The notes beneath the pieces are model-generated. The model was given only the letters and a program-made list of their open reading frames with translations, did no database searches and had not been told where the DNA came from. From positions 13,888,001-13,952,000 of the forward strand of contig NC_088307.1 in NCBI RefSeq assembly GCF_032854445.1: a DNA stretch of 64,000 nucleotides. Direction: 5' to 3'. Position 1 is the first letter of the stretch. Each line of letters begins with the position of its first letter. This DNA is from Liolophura sinensis (taxonomy: Eukaryota; Mollusca; Polyplacophora; Chitonida; Chitonidae). This document shows, piece by piece, positions 27,201 through 37,454 of this stretch. The translations under genes were made by a program, and so were the position numbers.

Positions 27201-30200
27201 ATATTTATTCATTTAACTCAATCTTGTTATGTGTTGTAAAGAAATATTCAGCCAACCAAACAGCTGTACTTGTCTACATTTTTCTGAATATTATACATGT
27301 ACATGTATGTGATAAATTTTGATTTTAATTAATTTGTTCTCTGAACTATAAGTTAAATATATTAGCTTGCATCCAAAGTTTGGAACATTTGGAGTTTAAT
27401 ATTTAATATTACAGTTAATTTCCTATTCCATGTATGTAGTTCTAACTGTCAGAAACGGCACAAACCTGTTTTTGATTGGTCCTCGGAAAGAGGGATCATA
27501 CTTTTTTGGTGTTCCTAAAAATAAAAAGAAATGCACAAAACTTATAGATTTCAGAAGACAATGCAAGTAAATTTTGTCACGACATGTTCCACTGTTGAAA
27601 CAAAAATAAAACCAGCAAAACCTAATTAATTCCACATTTATGGGCAAATATACAGGTTGTGTCCAATTAAGTTTATTGCTGAAACTTAAATTGAGTGAGG
27701 AGTTCACCTACCGTCTACCACTCATATCATTATATAATTATAAAAAGATCACGGAACTCTAAGAATCAGGCCAAAGGAGCAACTTGTTTTTGGAAGAAAG
27801 CTTATGTCAGTTACCACAACTTTTTACGCTTTGTAATGTTCCCATACACTTTGATATTGACATCAAATTAATGTAAATTTCATGATGAAAGGCCGGGCAA
27901 AACATGTAGATGAAAAAAATTTCATTTTTGTTTCTTAATTTCAATATATATTTTGTTATAATTTTAAGATGAACAATGATATATACACTGCAACCTAAGG
28001 TGCATTTATGATCACAAGATATGAAATCTTCTCATGAAAGAGTGTAATCGTGAATATGTACTCTCTCTACGATAGATCACTAAAATCTAGACCATTAATT
28101 GATTCTCTGTATCACGTAAAGGCCTTGGTTATCGACAGGTATCATATTTGCAGGCCATGGGTGTGGTCTGCACCTGCCTTGATCGCCAGAGGATCAAACT
28201 TCCAGCTGAACATGTAGCAGGAATGTCACCAAGTGTCGGACGGTAAGATTTGGATGCAAAATGAAGTTAAATGTGCCATTTATTTGGTTATCAACAGACA
28301 GTTTATATATTGATGAATAAGATCATGACAAATTTAATGAAATAAATTTCAGTTTGATTTTTACTAAAGCAGGAGACTGGTTTTAATAAGGTCTATGTTG
28401 GCTAAGTGGAAATCCTCGCTTTCCCCACCTGTCTATTTTCTCGAGTCGTGTATATGATGTTTAATTACACTCTCTAACCATGTATCTGATACACCTGACA
28501 CACCTGATGTAGCCAGAGGCGTTCATTACAGTTATTTACCACATTTGGTTCAATCCCTTGTGGTTTAGAGCCGACAGGTAGGACATGCTGACAGTACTGC
28601 GTTAACACCTACATTATGTACATTGTATGACCATGTCTTCTATATCGTGACTCGATAACTCTTAGCTGGCCAGACCTGATCATGCTGAGAGTGACCAAGC
28701 ATGACCAATGATCAGTGGTCATGGCAACAACAATGTGGTAGCAATCAACATGTATTGTTACACATGGTATTAACCGCATTAAGCCCCTGCATGCCAGCCA
28801 TTTTGAACTGTGATTCCTACACTATTACTGTTCCCCAATAAAATGAAGAGGGACATTGTCAACTGCTGTATAATCCTTGTGGCTGTATAATCCATGTGGC
28901 TTTCAGCTTCAAAAACACAAGAATTCATTCATGTGACCATTATTAACAGCACACATTTTTCTTCAGGGTTCCTTTCATGTTTCATACCATTCCACCCTAC
29001 TTCAAAGCACAATGGACTTGCCCTGGGCCCTTATATAAACACATCAAAACATGACCTATGCATGACCTATTCTTTTTAACAGGGGTTATTGATAAACACT
29101 TTGCATGTTTACCAATATACCAGTACCCAGATTGTATGTACGTGACAAACAACGATCAGTATGACGTCGGTAAAATCACGCCCCGCACTTCTTGAATTAC
29201 ATGGTCACACCCTTTCTCCACAGGCCCATGGCTGCCAAATTCAAGTCAAAAAAAAAAAAAAAATGGCTGCCAAGTATGATGTTAACCTATTCAGCTGTTT
29301 CGGCATGTTCAACAGAAACACAAACGGTGAAGAATGAGTGATCACTTGATCAGGCCGTGCTCTCTGACTCAATACACTGCAGACTGCCATACACAATCTA
29401 TAAATAGATGATGGAGTCACAGCTTTTAACAATTCAAAGCTATCACTTGGTCCGGTTACACATACAGTCTGATCCTGAACTCGAACTCTATCAGCACATT
29501 ATACTGGGTTAGTCAGGTCTCTAAGTACTGCATTTCCCCCAAAAGTTTAGCATTTTTAATGTGTCACATTTTCCTTGATTCTGATCCATTCAGTATTTTT
29601 TTTTTTATTCAGATTAAGATTTTTTTGTGAAGCCTTATTTAATTTCTTATCAGAAAAACTAAAATGGGGGTATTAAAAAATATAATTTTAAGGCTTCTCA
29701 AAAAATATTTTTACTTACCAAACTTTAGGTGAACGACAGCTAGATACATACCCATGGCTTTGTTACAGGTATGTTACAAACAGAACCCACTGGCCGATTG
29801 AAGTGTATGTAACAGGGTTTAATGTTGATCCAACAATCTCATGCAGTAATGTCATTATTTATACAAAATCAAGTTTTTAACTTAATTATAGGCAAAATGT
29901 TTTGAATTGTTTTATATCTCAGTGTTCTATCCAGCAAATCTGCCATCAATCTTTAGATGGTCATCAGTTTCCCCCAAGATCTGCTCGGTTTCCTTCAACG
30001 AGAATCTTCATCACCATTATATAAGTAAAATATTCCCATATATGTATGTTTGAGGTTTTACATCGTACTTTAATAACAATTTTTCAGCTTTATGGTGACA
30101 AGGAATCATTAGGTACGTGTACGCATTTGGTGTCTTCTTGTGACAGGGCGAGTCCACGTGGCCAAAGTGCTGCCGCCACTGACGTATCATGCCGAAGACA

Positions 30201-33200
30201 TCAGACATGACACCCCGCCAAGCCACATTATACTGACTCCAGTTCTGTTTCCTTCCTCAAACTTCTCAGTGTTGACCGTCAAGCAAGTAGCAACAACTAC
30301 TATTTCAAAAGTTTTTGTATGACCCGACCCTGGTTCGATCCTGTGTCTCACGACTTTAAAGGCTGACACCCTAACCATTAGGGCACTGAAATAGTAATGT
30401 TATATTCTTGAGTATAGCAAAAACACCAATCAAACAAGCAAATCAAATAAACATTTCATTTGTGCATTAGGCGATGTGGTCAGGACAATTTTTCTCATAT
30501 GACCAATTTTTGATATTTGGTGGAGGAAACCACATGTTCTTAATGGAATCTCTGCATATAATTATATATACATGCAAGTCCCTTGTCAGCAAAACTTATG
30601 TCTACACATGTCTAACTTATGTCTATATGTGTCTAACTTATGTCTGTACACAGGTCTATACATGTCTAACTTATGTCTGTACACAGGTCTATACATGTTT
30701 AACATATGTCTATGTATGTCTAACTTATGTCTAAACATGTCTAACTTATGTCCAACTTATGTCCATACATGTCTAACTTAGGTCTATACATAGGTCTATA
30801 CATGTCAAACTTATGTCTATCATGTGTAACTTATGTCTATATGTTTTAACTTATGTCTATACATGTCTAACTTATGTCTATACATGTCTAACTTATGTCT
30901 ATACATGTCTAACTTATGTCTATACATAGGTCTATACATGTCTAACTTATGTCTATCATGTCTAACTTATGTCTATCATGTCTAACTTATGTCTATATGT
31001 ACATGTACATGTTAGCCTGTATGTAGTGGGTAATATGCCAAGTAAATACAGGCAGTTTATTCTGTATTGGCTAATGAGTTAATTAACCAACACTTTAGAG
31101 CTTCGACAAATAATTGGATTGGATATTTGACAATTAAAACAGCCTGGAAATAACTGGCGCCGCGTACATCAGACATTTTTATGCTAACGTGTTGTTTACT
31201 CAGACATACATGTATTTCAAAACAAGAGGGAACAGTATCCAACAGATTGCCCCCGTCATGATTTGTACACTAAACACGTAAAAACAAATGACATTAACCT
31301 TTTTAAGAACTTTTTTCCACAAATTTACTTTACCATGATGGCAAAGATTTTAGAAAGTTTACAGTATATGTAACCTACTTAGAGATATGCATGAAGTTGA
31401 AAAGTGTATGTAGGTAAGGTAATAAAACAGGTGCATAAACTTACAGGTAAGCTGACAATCAAAGAGCTATATATTTCAGGTGTGTTCAGGTAGAGACTTC
31501 TGAAAAACCTGCCTGTCATGCATTTTGTTGGATACAGATTATTCATTTGTTTTGATGTTTGTTTCAAGAATATTTCACTTATACAATGGCGGCCAGCATT
31601 ATGGTGGGCGGAAACCGGGCTTAGCCCAAGAGCAACCCTCAACCATCCCCAAGTTGCTGATAGATCTTCCCATGTACAGCCAGAGACTTGACATCCACAG
31701 CAATTACTAGTACATGGGTGAGAGGTTCCTAGTTCAGTGCGCTGTCACTGGCATGCTACCCCACTTAGGGTGTCTCAATTAATGAGGGTCTTAAGTGCAC
31801 AGGTTTTTACATATGATGCGGTATATGATGCATATTTAATGGGAAAAATAAAACATTAAACATACTGTAAACATCAGTAGAAAAACTATTAAAGAAATTA
31901 CCTTTAATTATTAATTTTAAGATTCTTTTTCATGAGAAAAATGCAATCAAATGTTTGGATTATAAGTCACGTGTAGGCTTTATGGATAATATCAATCCTG
32001 TATGCCTTCACTCACATTTATATGGCTGCATTCTCAGACATGAAGAACATGCCACATGGTTGCATTCTCAGACATGAAGAACATTGCACATGGCTGCATT
32101 CTCAGACATGAAGAACATTGCACATGGCTGCATTCTCAGACATGAAGAACATGCCAAATGGCTGCATTCTCAGACATGAAGAACATTACACATGGCTGCA
32201 TTCTCAGACATGAAGAACATTACACATGGCTGCATTCTCAGACATGAAGAACATTACACATGGCTGCATTCTCTGACATGAAGAACATTACACCACGACC
32301 ATCCCCAGGTTGCTGACAGACCTTCCCACGTTTGGTCGGAGACAAAGCGTATTGGTTTAAAGTTAATTCCTTCGTATTTGTAATCAGTTACAGACTAATT
32401 TCAGACTTGCTACGATAATTTATAGACCTTGTGTGTTTAAGTACTTAGTCACTTCGCACAGACAAGTCAGCTCAACAGTCCCTGCAACTCGATCATACTA
32501 GCAACCAAGTATATTACATTTCACTTAAAGTACTATATTTCACATAAAGTACTATATTTCACTCACTTAAAGTACTATATTTCACATAAAGTACTATATT
32601 TCACTCACTTAAAGTACTATATTTCACTCACCTAAAGTACTATATTTCACTCACATAAAGTACTATATTTCACATAAAGTACTATATTTCACTCACTTAA
32701 AGTACTATATTTCACTCACATAAAGTACTATATTTCACTCACTTAAAGTACTATATTTCACTCACTTAAAGTACTATATTTCACATAAAGTACTATATTT
32801 CACTCACTTAAAGTACTATATTTCACTCACATAAAGTACTATATTTCACTTAAACTACTATATTTCACTCACTTAAAGTACTATATTTCACTCACTTAAA
32901 GTACTATATTTCACTCATTTAAAGTACTATATTTCACTCATTTAAAGTACTATATTTCACTTAAATTTTTGCTGGTATGTAAAACTTTCAGCAGCCCACA
33001 ACATTGTTAGCGATTCAGAGATATACATACGATCTGATTTTAATCAGATTCAGCATCTCGTAAAGGTCTTAAAACGATACTTTTGATGTCAACACTGAAA
33101 TTAACAAATAAATATCACCTCACAAAGCAATCTTAATTGGCTGTATAAGGTGGCAGTTAAATCAGTCAGAATTAAGCAAAATGTGTCCCGTGAGAAATGG

Positions 33201-36200
33201 CAGGTGAAAAGTTCAGGTGAAAAACGGTAATAGCTTATGTTGTTTATATTATGACTTATATAGTTACCGTATTACAAAAAAAAAATTTTTTTTGACTATG
33301 ACCTCATGTTGACAGCATACATGCTGAGTGGAAGATCCGTGACTGACTTACTTCTTAATACACACCAAACCAATAATCCAGATTACCCAGTGAGTATAAG
33401 CTTAACTATAGGTCTGCAAAACACTATATATGGTAATTCTGACCTAAAATGTCATCCCAAAAGTTTTTTTAGTTTTCTCTGGAAGGTACGATGACATCCT
33501 ACTTGAAAAAACAGCAGGAATGTTCTACAAATGGCTTTTTCTTTCATGTGAAAAATTTAAGTGGTATATTGATTTTTTGTTCCACTTAGTGCATGTAAAA
33601 ACAAAACTAGATCAAACTTGACTGAATGATTAATATTCTCATGCATGTCAGCCTAATCACATTTGATTAGCACCCCATTTACACATTTGTGTTCAACATT
33701 TAAACTCATGCAAATTTTCATGAAAATTTCACGTACTGAGCCTTAAATACAAATTCACATTTATACCCTCAAAAACCAGATACATACAAATACAATAAAA
33801 CCATACGAACCCAGTTGGTGAAAAGTAGCATATTTTATTTATGTAATTTATTTTGTTGGTGTTTTGTGCCGTACTCAAGAATATTTCACTAATGCATTGA
33901 CGACCAGCATTATTGTGGGAGGAGACGGGGCTTAGGAAACCCACAATCTGCAGATCGCTGGCATATTTTAATAACATTCACTGACTATATGACAATTAAT
34001 ATAATAAACATGTAGCAATTTAAACTCACAGCATCTACATCTATAAGATTCACGCCATGATTTATAAACACATCTGATATTATTGTAAACACATCTGATA
34101 TTATCATAAACACATCTGATATTATCGAAAACACATCTGACATTTTCATGAACACATCTGATTTCCTTCTCAACATGATCCCTCAAAGGGTTGTTTTAAG
34201 AAAGAACCACATCATAGTTCCAGAAAAGATTCGATATTCAATTCTTTTTTGTTTTTAGTAGTTGTATGTTCAGTATTTTGCCCTGTAAATTTGGTTCTCC
34301 TCAGGTAGGAAGTCTCATTTACAAACAACTGTAAATGTAATGAAATGCTGAAGATTATAGAACAAGGACCAAAGTATTGATATTTACCAACAATGAGTTT
34401 CAAGTCTTTAATTTACCAAATAAAGAAACATGTACAAATACTGATCATTTTAAACAATGCTATCCATGTACTCCTTCAAATTTCCCCCACCTCCCCACTA
34501 ACCCCGCCAACCACCTATCCTTCTTCAATACATCCCCTGTTAACTTCAATAACATTTGTAGTAAAAATTATGTTAACTGTTGTAGAATACACATAAATGG
34601 GGTAACATTCTAGTTCATGGGCGACTTGTACCAATGATCTGTTTAACCATTCAATCCGTTTAACTGAATCTCCATACAATTTTATAGATTTTTTTGTGTA
34701 ATAAATAATGTATTTGCCGCAAAAAATCTACCTGCAAAATACATTTTAAGAGGCAGATAAATGTCAGAAAATATTACATTTGATGTGAAGCTATATATAT
34801 CTTCCTACCTTCAACAAGAAGTAGAAAAAAGAGAAAGAAAAAGAAAAAAAAGCCCTTTACATTCTTAAGATGGAGAGATTTTAAAAGAAGAACAATAAAA
34901 TCTGGTCAAGTTTTAGGTCCAGTACTGTAACTGGTAGCTGGATTCACATATGCCCTACATTTATCCCCCCCATCTTGATAACGAGAGACATGAATGGAGA
35001 CTTTGAATAGGTCTTTATACATAGGAACTAGTATAGGCCTACCTATTTATACAGGAACTAACAAAATGGGGAAATTTAAGCAGTTTTTACGATACTGGAC
35101 ACACTTTTTTTTTGATAAGTGAAAGAAAAATTTTGCAAACAGCCTTTTGATATAACAGAAATACCACTAGTACAGGACATCTTTTGATGGGGTGCAAAAA
35201 GAAAAAAAGAGACAAAAACCGAAAAAACCGGAATACTTTTCACAACTTCCCATGTAATGTTTTTCATTAGCATGACAAAGTATACACGAATAGCTACTGA
35301 CAGAGTTGTGTTGATGTTGTTACACTGAACTTTTACATACCTGTATTGAGAACAGCTGAAAAGCAGAGACTCTTATCTTTGGTCAAAGAACACGGAAGTA
35401 AACTTATATATATGAGTGTACATTTACACCGTAAGACCTTCAACTTTGTCACAAATGTTAGGTTACCAAGTTTAAGGCTGATTTTATCTATACAATGTCA
35501 CCCTGGCCATGTTGTACATCCTGAAAATATATTTCAGCATTTTGACACAAGAATACCTATGATAGGGTCAGGGTTTTACATCAAACTTAACAATTCTTCA
35601 GTCATATGGCGTAAGGAGAATGTACATATACTCTGCCTTCCAGTCAAGATTTTTTTTTTTTTTTTTTAAACTTATGTATACATGGAGGCAATTAAATAAT
35701 GAAAGACTAGAATATTGGTATTAAAATACACAGAAATAGAAAACTGTACAACACCAATTATCACATACCATTGGGCCACACCAATTATCACATACCATTA
35801 GGCCACACCAATTTCAATTGTTGTTTTATTTATCTATTTATTTATTTGATTGGTGTTTTACGCCATACTCAAGAATATTTCACTTATACGACGGCGGCCA
35901 GCATTATGGTGGGTGGAAACCGGGCAGAGCCCGGGGGAAACCCATGACCATCCACAGGTTGCTGGAAAACCTTCCCACATACAGTCGGAGACGAAGCCAG
36001 CATGAGCTGGTCTTGAACTCACAGCGACCGCATTGTTGAGGAAAATTGTTCTTTTATAAGCAGAATAAATCTTTTTTCAATGTCAAAGCAGGATACAGAA
36101 TGAAAAAAAAAATCATGTAATCTGAATGCAGACTAGCTAGCTATCTCAGTGATTTTTCCTGTTAAAGACGTATTCAAATGATTGGATAAGCCTTGAAAAC

Positions 36201-37349
36201 TCGGAAACTCACATAAAGATCAAACAGCATAAAACGGTGGACTTTTAATTTTAGTCCGTTTTTGGCGTTCATTGTACCAACAATTAAAATCATGATCAGA
36301 AATGAACTTCAAATGAAATTAAACTTTCTCCCTCTCTCTCTCTCTCACACACACACACACGTTTCATGTTCACGAAATTATCGGTTGCAAAAGCAGAATT
36401 AAACTCAAAACAAACTCAGTCTAGGCCAGAAAAAAATTAATTTTGGGTTTCCGGTTGTAAAAATTTGGACTTCTATGAATCCCTGTGTTGGCTCGTCCGT
36501 AAAACACAAATCAAATTGGTGTCGCCTTAGGAGTTCATAATTCCCTGTTACTGTACATGACCTAAAATTTCAAACATCATGATGTTTTTGCCAGATTTGG
36601 GGTGTTCATTTCATTTTCGAAAGATATTCCTCTTTGCCCTGGTTGCTGATACATTTTATTTATTTATTTATTTTTTTTTGATTGGTGTTTTACGCTGTAC
36701 TCAAGAATATTTCACTTATATGACGGCGGCCAGCATTATGGTGGGTGGAAACCGAGCAGAGCCCTGGGGAAACCGAGCAGAGCCCGGGGGAAACCCACTG
36801 CTGATACATGGTATGATAATCCAAGCACACTGACTAATGGTTGAGGAATATTTGGATACACTCTACCTGTGTACTCCCTTCTGTTATATATATTTATCCT
36901 TTTAAAATGTGATTTTTGGAATTTGCATTTATTTCGTATTTACGTGTACCTAAAGTATTTATTTGACAGACTTAATTTCCAAGCAGTATAATTTTGAAAC
37001 CTTTCAAACAAATTTGTTCGGTCTAGTTCTACAAGTCAAAAAAACAAAAAAAACATGTCTATACCCGGTATGTGTCAACAGAGAAGGCAAATGAAGTATC
37101 GTATTTCTTCGTCTAGAAAATGAAAGTACTAAGGCTAGATCGATCTACATAGGCCTACATAGAGCAAGTGTTGGGAATATATCATAGAATGTTGAAATGG
37201 AAAGCCAAGACAACTGCCGACAAACAGGCTGTTCCGAACAGGTGTTAAATAAATAAACGGTACCAGTAGGCCTACGTACCAAATTTGGAATTGGAATTAC
37301 CGGCACCCTTGTCTGACGACCCGTCATCTTCCACCTTTCCACCGCACAT
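1057..37349 (-). CDS. SLC44A2-like: Choline transporter-like protein (SLC44 family, CTL2/4/5-like), complete 21-exon gene, 716 aa
   Basis: Predicted multi-pass membrane transporter for choline or a related solute. Exons in transcript order: 37349-37280, 27514-27466, 27156-27083, 24310-24232, 22439-22352, 20408-20283, 19567-19501, 17956-17824, 16997-16914, 14992-14880, 13767-13642, 12027-11928, 11325-11233, 10474-10372, 9395-9343, 7599-7294, 6108-5965, 4748-4678, 4073-3985, 2206-2122, 1154-1057. All introns are GT-AG, every phase matches, and the total is 2151 nt. Family signatures: [17 protein letters not shown] (24-40); first membrane segment in exon 3 (about 43-64); [18 protein letters not shown] (exon 4); GCPTPQ (exon 5); RCVP (exon 8); membrane helices in exons 9, 10, 12 and 13; [21 protein letters not shown] in exon 16, followed by [27 protein letters not shown] (exon 17); [14 protein letters not shown] (exon 20); [14 protein letters not shown] near the end. 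Length matches the family (about 700 aa). The start codon was chosen because exon 1 joins exon 2 in phase. Donors of exons 13 (gtatcc) and 14 (gttagt) are weak and least certain. Which CTL paralogue it is was not resolved. Confidence 0.95.
3600..3895 (-). mobile_element. SINE family B copy
   Basis: Second tRNA-derived family. Body gacgagtccattctgccaag ... tgacaccccacacagtcaaa ... gctgagtgtcaaacaaggca, then the reversed tRNA-like head (cacggttgatcacaggtacc, ccgaggcatccgctctaacc). Confidence 0.78.
5965..6108 (-). CDS. SLC44A2-like: SLC44 exon 17, preceded directly by the 27-bp array
   Basis: Encodes the conserved CTL stretch [17 protein letters not shown], then [19 protein letters not shown]. 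The acceptor is ...gcaatttttcag|GTGTCT, and the tandem array begins 11 bases upstream of the exon. Incoming phase is 2 (AA from exon 16 plus G). The frame keeps the family motif, which confirms this acceptor over the array copies. Confidence 0.93.
6119..7050. repeat. 27-bp tandem array, about 34 copies, next to the SLC44 exon 17 acceptor
   Basis: Unit gatgaaacaatgcaattcta + aaagtgt on the plus strand. Variants (gat/gatc/gata-aaac, caatg/cagtg, aact/aatt) recur with a period of 324 bp (12 units). On the transcribed strand each unit reads tttcatcacacttttag, much like the real acceptor tttcatcgcaatttttcag. The unit is a multiple of three, giving open frames on both strands that are not genes. 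Confidence 0.97.
7068..7155 (-). mobile_element. SINE family A, 3' fragment
   Basis: tttgattggtgttgtatgcc through ggccagcattatggtaggag, directly after the 27-bp array. Confidence 0.8.
8226..8648. repeat. 35-bp tandem array, about 12 copies, in SLC44 intron 15
   Basis: Unit starts tcatgtcctagcaaatgaaa and continues ggcaagcacacctaa. It directly follows a tRNA-like box (aggtttgaaccc, about 8210-8220), so it seems to have grown from the head of a tRNA-derived SINE relic. Confidence 0.95.
9055..9290. repeat. Dispersed ~210-bp repeat, copy 1
   Basis: Diverged family with the shared core gcaaagccc-gaa-ttggccaa and aaaatgtgcataaattgcac. Other copies lie at 18436-18645 and 21872-22068, all in SLC44 introns and all plus-oriented. 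Confidence 0.65.
9496..9716 (-). mobile_element. SINE family A, head-truncated, 11-bp duplication
   Basis: Minus-oriented body from the (aaat)n tail to about the B-box region and beyond. Flanked by tgccagttgta at 9485-9495 and 9717-9727. Confidence 0.9.
10500..10645 (-). mobile_element. SINE family B, diverged relic in SLC44 intron 13
   Basis: gccacaggcccagcccatct ... gctgcctcactggaatacta ... gccacatatcacccagtcat. Similar debris lies at about 24845-24920. Confidence 0.55.
12058..12305 (-). mobile_element. SINE family A copy
   Basis: gtgttttacactgcactcaa ... cttgaactcacaatgatcgc ... aggctcctgagtcactgcgc, moderately diverged. Confidence 0.85.
13178..13478 (-). mobile_element. SINE family A copy with internal duplication
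   Basis: Nearly complete. It ends in gagccacagaggcctcc (the reversed head). Part of the B-box region is repeated ('gagctggactt' and 'gagccggacttgaactc'). Confidence 0.88.
13505..13605 (-). mobile_element. SINE family A, 3' fragment
   Basis: tgattggtgttttacacttt through acacgccggcgatcaatatt and gaaaccg. Confidence 0.8.
14429..14598 (-). mobile_element. SINE family A, 5'-truncated, inside the foldback
   Basis: Poly-T start, body to gaggaagccagc. Flanked by tggtgatttga at 14418-14428 and 14599-14609, so it landed in the foldback loop or arm. Confidence 0.9.
14655..14740 (-). mobile_element. SINE family A, short 3' fragment inside the foldback
   Basis: tttatttatttcattggtgt ... cggccgccagcattacggtg. 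Confidence 0.8.
15346..15708. repeat. 18-bp tandem array (block 1) inside a SINE, SLC44 intron 9
   Basis: Unit catgaccacaaaggcagc, about 20 copies. It is flanked on the left by a minus-oriented SINE 3' part (15255-15345) and on the right by a SINE-head-like sequence ('cgcattagtaattatgctgc'). The unit resembles the SINE's own 'gaagccagcatgag' segment. Open in several frames but not a gene. Confidence 0.95.
15826..16128. repeat. 18-bp tandem array (block 2), duplicate of block 1
   Basis: Same 18-bp unit as block 1. The ~115 bp that follow (about 16129-16243) are nearly identical to those after block 1 (about 15709-15823), so block plus flank were duplicated together with an offset near 420 bp. 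Confidence 0.95.
16205..16500. repeat. 41-bp tandem array, about 7 copies
   Basis: Each unit contains the 12-bp perfect palindrome gatgatatcatc followed by gtcagaccggactctcttgt. The unit's first part also ends the duplicated 18-bp block, so the arrays interlock. Confidence 0.95.
18283..18400 (-). mobile_element. SINE family A, diverged fragment
   Basis: ggtgttttatgttgtactca ... gccagagccttgagaaacac. Confidence 0.65.
18436..18645. repeat. Dispersed ~210-bp repeat, copy 2
   Basis: Shares gaagccctgaaactggccaa and aaatgtgcacaaattgcact with the other two copies. Confidence 0.65.
18650..18800. mobile_element. Solo relative of the 14.2-kb foldback arm
   Basis: Shares ttctgaatacagcacagatt, tagtgctgaaaattgg and the tRNA-like ggtttcgaaccaacgacttc with the arms at 14236-14820. 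Confidence 0.6.
18883..18972. mobile_element. 90-bp hairpin (MITE-like), same termini as the 14.2-kb foldback
   Basis: Left arm aagtaacagtattatcgtta..., right arm ...taacgataatactgttactt, each about 35 nt, with a loop of about 15 nt. The terminal sequence equals that of the foldback at 14236-14820. Confidence 0.75.
21224..21279. repeat. (AT)n microsatellite
   Basis: About 28 AT dinucleotides in SLC44 intron 5, a probable assembly-sensitive site. A shorter (TA)n lies at 7236-7256. Confidence 0.97.
21353..21420. repeat. 18-bp tandem repeat, 4 copies
   Basis: Unit taagccatggggctactt (g/t variants) in SLC44 intron 5. Confidence 0.9.
21557..21833 (+). mobile_element. SINE family A, full length, with perfect 13-bp target-site duplication
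   Basis: The tRNA-like head has an A box (tggctcagtcggtt) and B box (gagttcaagtcc), then a conserved body and the 3' end tcttgagtacggcgtaaaac plus poly-A. It is flanked by atcactgctatgg at 21544-21556 and 21834-21846. The clean duplication suggests a recent insertion. Reference copy for the family. Confidence 0.95.
21872..22068. repeat. Dispersed ~210-bp repeat, copy 3
   Basis: Shares gcaaagccctcaaactggcc and ctgcacaaactgcactgtta. It ends in cgaaagagttgaggagttag, parallel to the end of copy 1. Confidence 0.65.
22661..23690. repeat. 53-bp tandem array, about 19 copies, in SLC44 intron 4
   Basis: Unit ggaaattgggaacacctaat followed by caacgttctgttaagtcgct and tagtgtatcacgt. Differences are few (cgt/cct, aatc/aacc, gtcgc/gttgc), so it is a young array. 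No relation to neighbouring exons was seen. Confidence 0.96.
23888..24080 (-). mobile_element. SINE family A, diverged copy
   Basis: tttatttgattggtgtttta ... gcagtatggtgggagggaac ... acaactggggaggaatgcag. Confidence 0.8.
24157..24222. repeat. Short 19-bp tandem repeat beside SLC44 exon 4
   Basis: About three copies of ctaaatgatgtagacttag, ending roughly 10 bp before the exon 4 donor. Confidence 0.8.
24539..24811 (+). mobile_element. SINE family A, full length, 14-bp target-site duplication
   Basis: Head cctccgtggctcagtcag, tail (aaat)n. Flanked by gtaaatgtcatcaa at 24525-24538 and 24812-24825. Confidence 0.95.
25190..27104. repeat. 39-bp tandem array made of the exon 3/intron 3 junction of SLC44
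   Basis: Roughly 45-50 units. On the transcribed strand the unit reads attgcctgctcagtattggg then taagtctgctgattgaatg, which is the end of exon 3 (MIACSVLG) plus its 5' splice site and first intron bases. The real exon end (27083-27104) is the last unit. Variants include gtaag or gtatg donors and 'aagcaggcgttc' forms. The array reaches the exon 3 donor with no gap. Confidence 0.97.
27083..27156 (-). CDS. SLC44A2-like: SLC44 exon 3 (first transmembrane segment), founder of the 39-bp array
   Basis: Encodes residues about 40-64, [18 protein letters not shown] then MIACSVLG, the first membrane helix. Acceptor ttgcag, donor GTATTGG|gtaagt. The last ~20 exonic bases and the donor are the terminal copy of the tandem array that fills most of intron 3. 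Confidence 0.93.
30040..30390 (-). mobile_element. SINE family B copy in SLC44 intron 1
   Basis: ggcgagtccacgtggccaaa ... gacaccccgccaagccacat ... gaccctggttcgatcctgtg ... ctaaccattagggcactga. A family A relic precedes it (about 29965-30040). Confidence 0.85.
30590..31010. repeat. ~21-bp tandem array in SLC44 intron 1
   Basis: Degenerate unit taacttatgtctatacatgt + c, with length variants and interspersed 'acaggtctatacatg'. Confidence 0.92.
31560..31760 (-). mobile_element. SINE family A copy in SLC44 intron 1
   Basis: caagaatatttcacttatac ... gggtgagaggttcctagttc. The 3' tail is missing. Confidence 0.85.
32025..32292. repeat. 34-bp tandem array, about 8 copies, in SLC44 intron 1
   Basis: Unit ggctgcattctcagacatga followed by agaacattacacat. 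The right end runs straight into a SINE fragment (32293-32345). Confidence 0.93.
32518..32965. repeat. 19/23-bp alternating tandem array in SLC44 intron 1
   Basis: Unit aaagtactatatttcac with or without a tcactt/tcacat spacer, about 20 copies. Confidence 0.93.
33838..33968 (-). mobile_element. SINE family A fragment
   Basis: ttttgttggtgttttgtgcc ... acgaccagcattattgtggg. Confidence 0.8.
34062..34165. repeat. 21-bp tandem array, about 5 copies, in SLC44 intron 1
   Basis: Unit cacatctgatattatcataa + a, with the first and last copies diverged. Confidence 0.9.
35823..36033 (-). mobile_element. SINE family A, 5'-truncated
   Basis: (attt)n start, well-conserved body to cacagcgaccgcattg. Imperfect flanking duplication aattgttnttttat. 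Confidence 0.9.
36330..36361. repeat. (CT)n(CA)n microsatellite
   Basis: Run of ct followed by ca dinucleotides in SLC44 intron 1. Confidence 0.9.
36655..36798 (-). mobile_element. SINE family A, 5'-truncated, 11-bp duplication
   Basis: Flanked by tgctgatacat at 36644-36654 and 36799-36809. An internal 19-bp segment (gaaaccgagcagagccc-type) is tandemly repeated. Confidence 0.92.
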
Positions 37350-37454
37350 TCCGTCCTCTGTTGATTTCCCCTTAGTACTGTTCACCAGCTAAGATTTTCA
37401 CCTGGTCTGCTCAGGTAAGTGATTGGATTTCGACGGCAGTTTTAAATATATGGG

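Larger units (their letters stand above)
27515..37279 (-). other. SLC44 intron 1 (9.8 kb)
   Basis: Contains four tandem arrays (30.6, 32.0, 32.5, 34.1 kb), one family B and several family A SINEs, and otherwise AT-rich sequence. Stretches 27515-29960 and 34200-35800 show nothing I can name. Confidence 0.8.

Noticed and set aside
25190-34165. CRISPR array
   Set aside because: Direct repeats occur without unique spacers of fixed length, and the context is a spliced animal gene.
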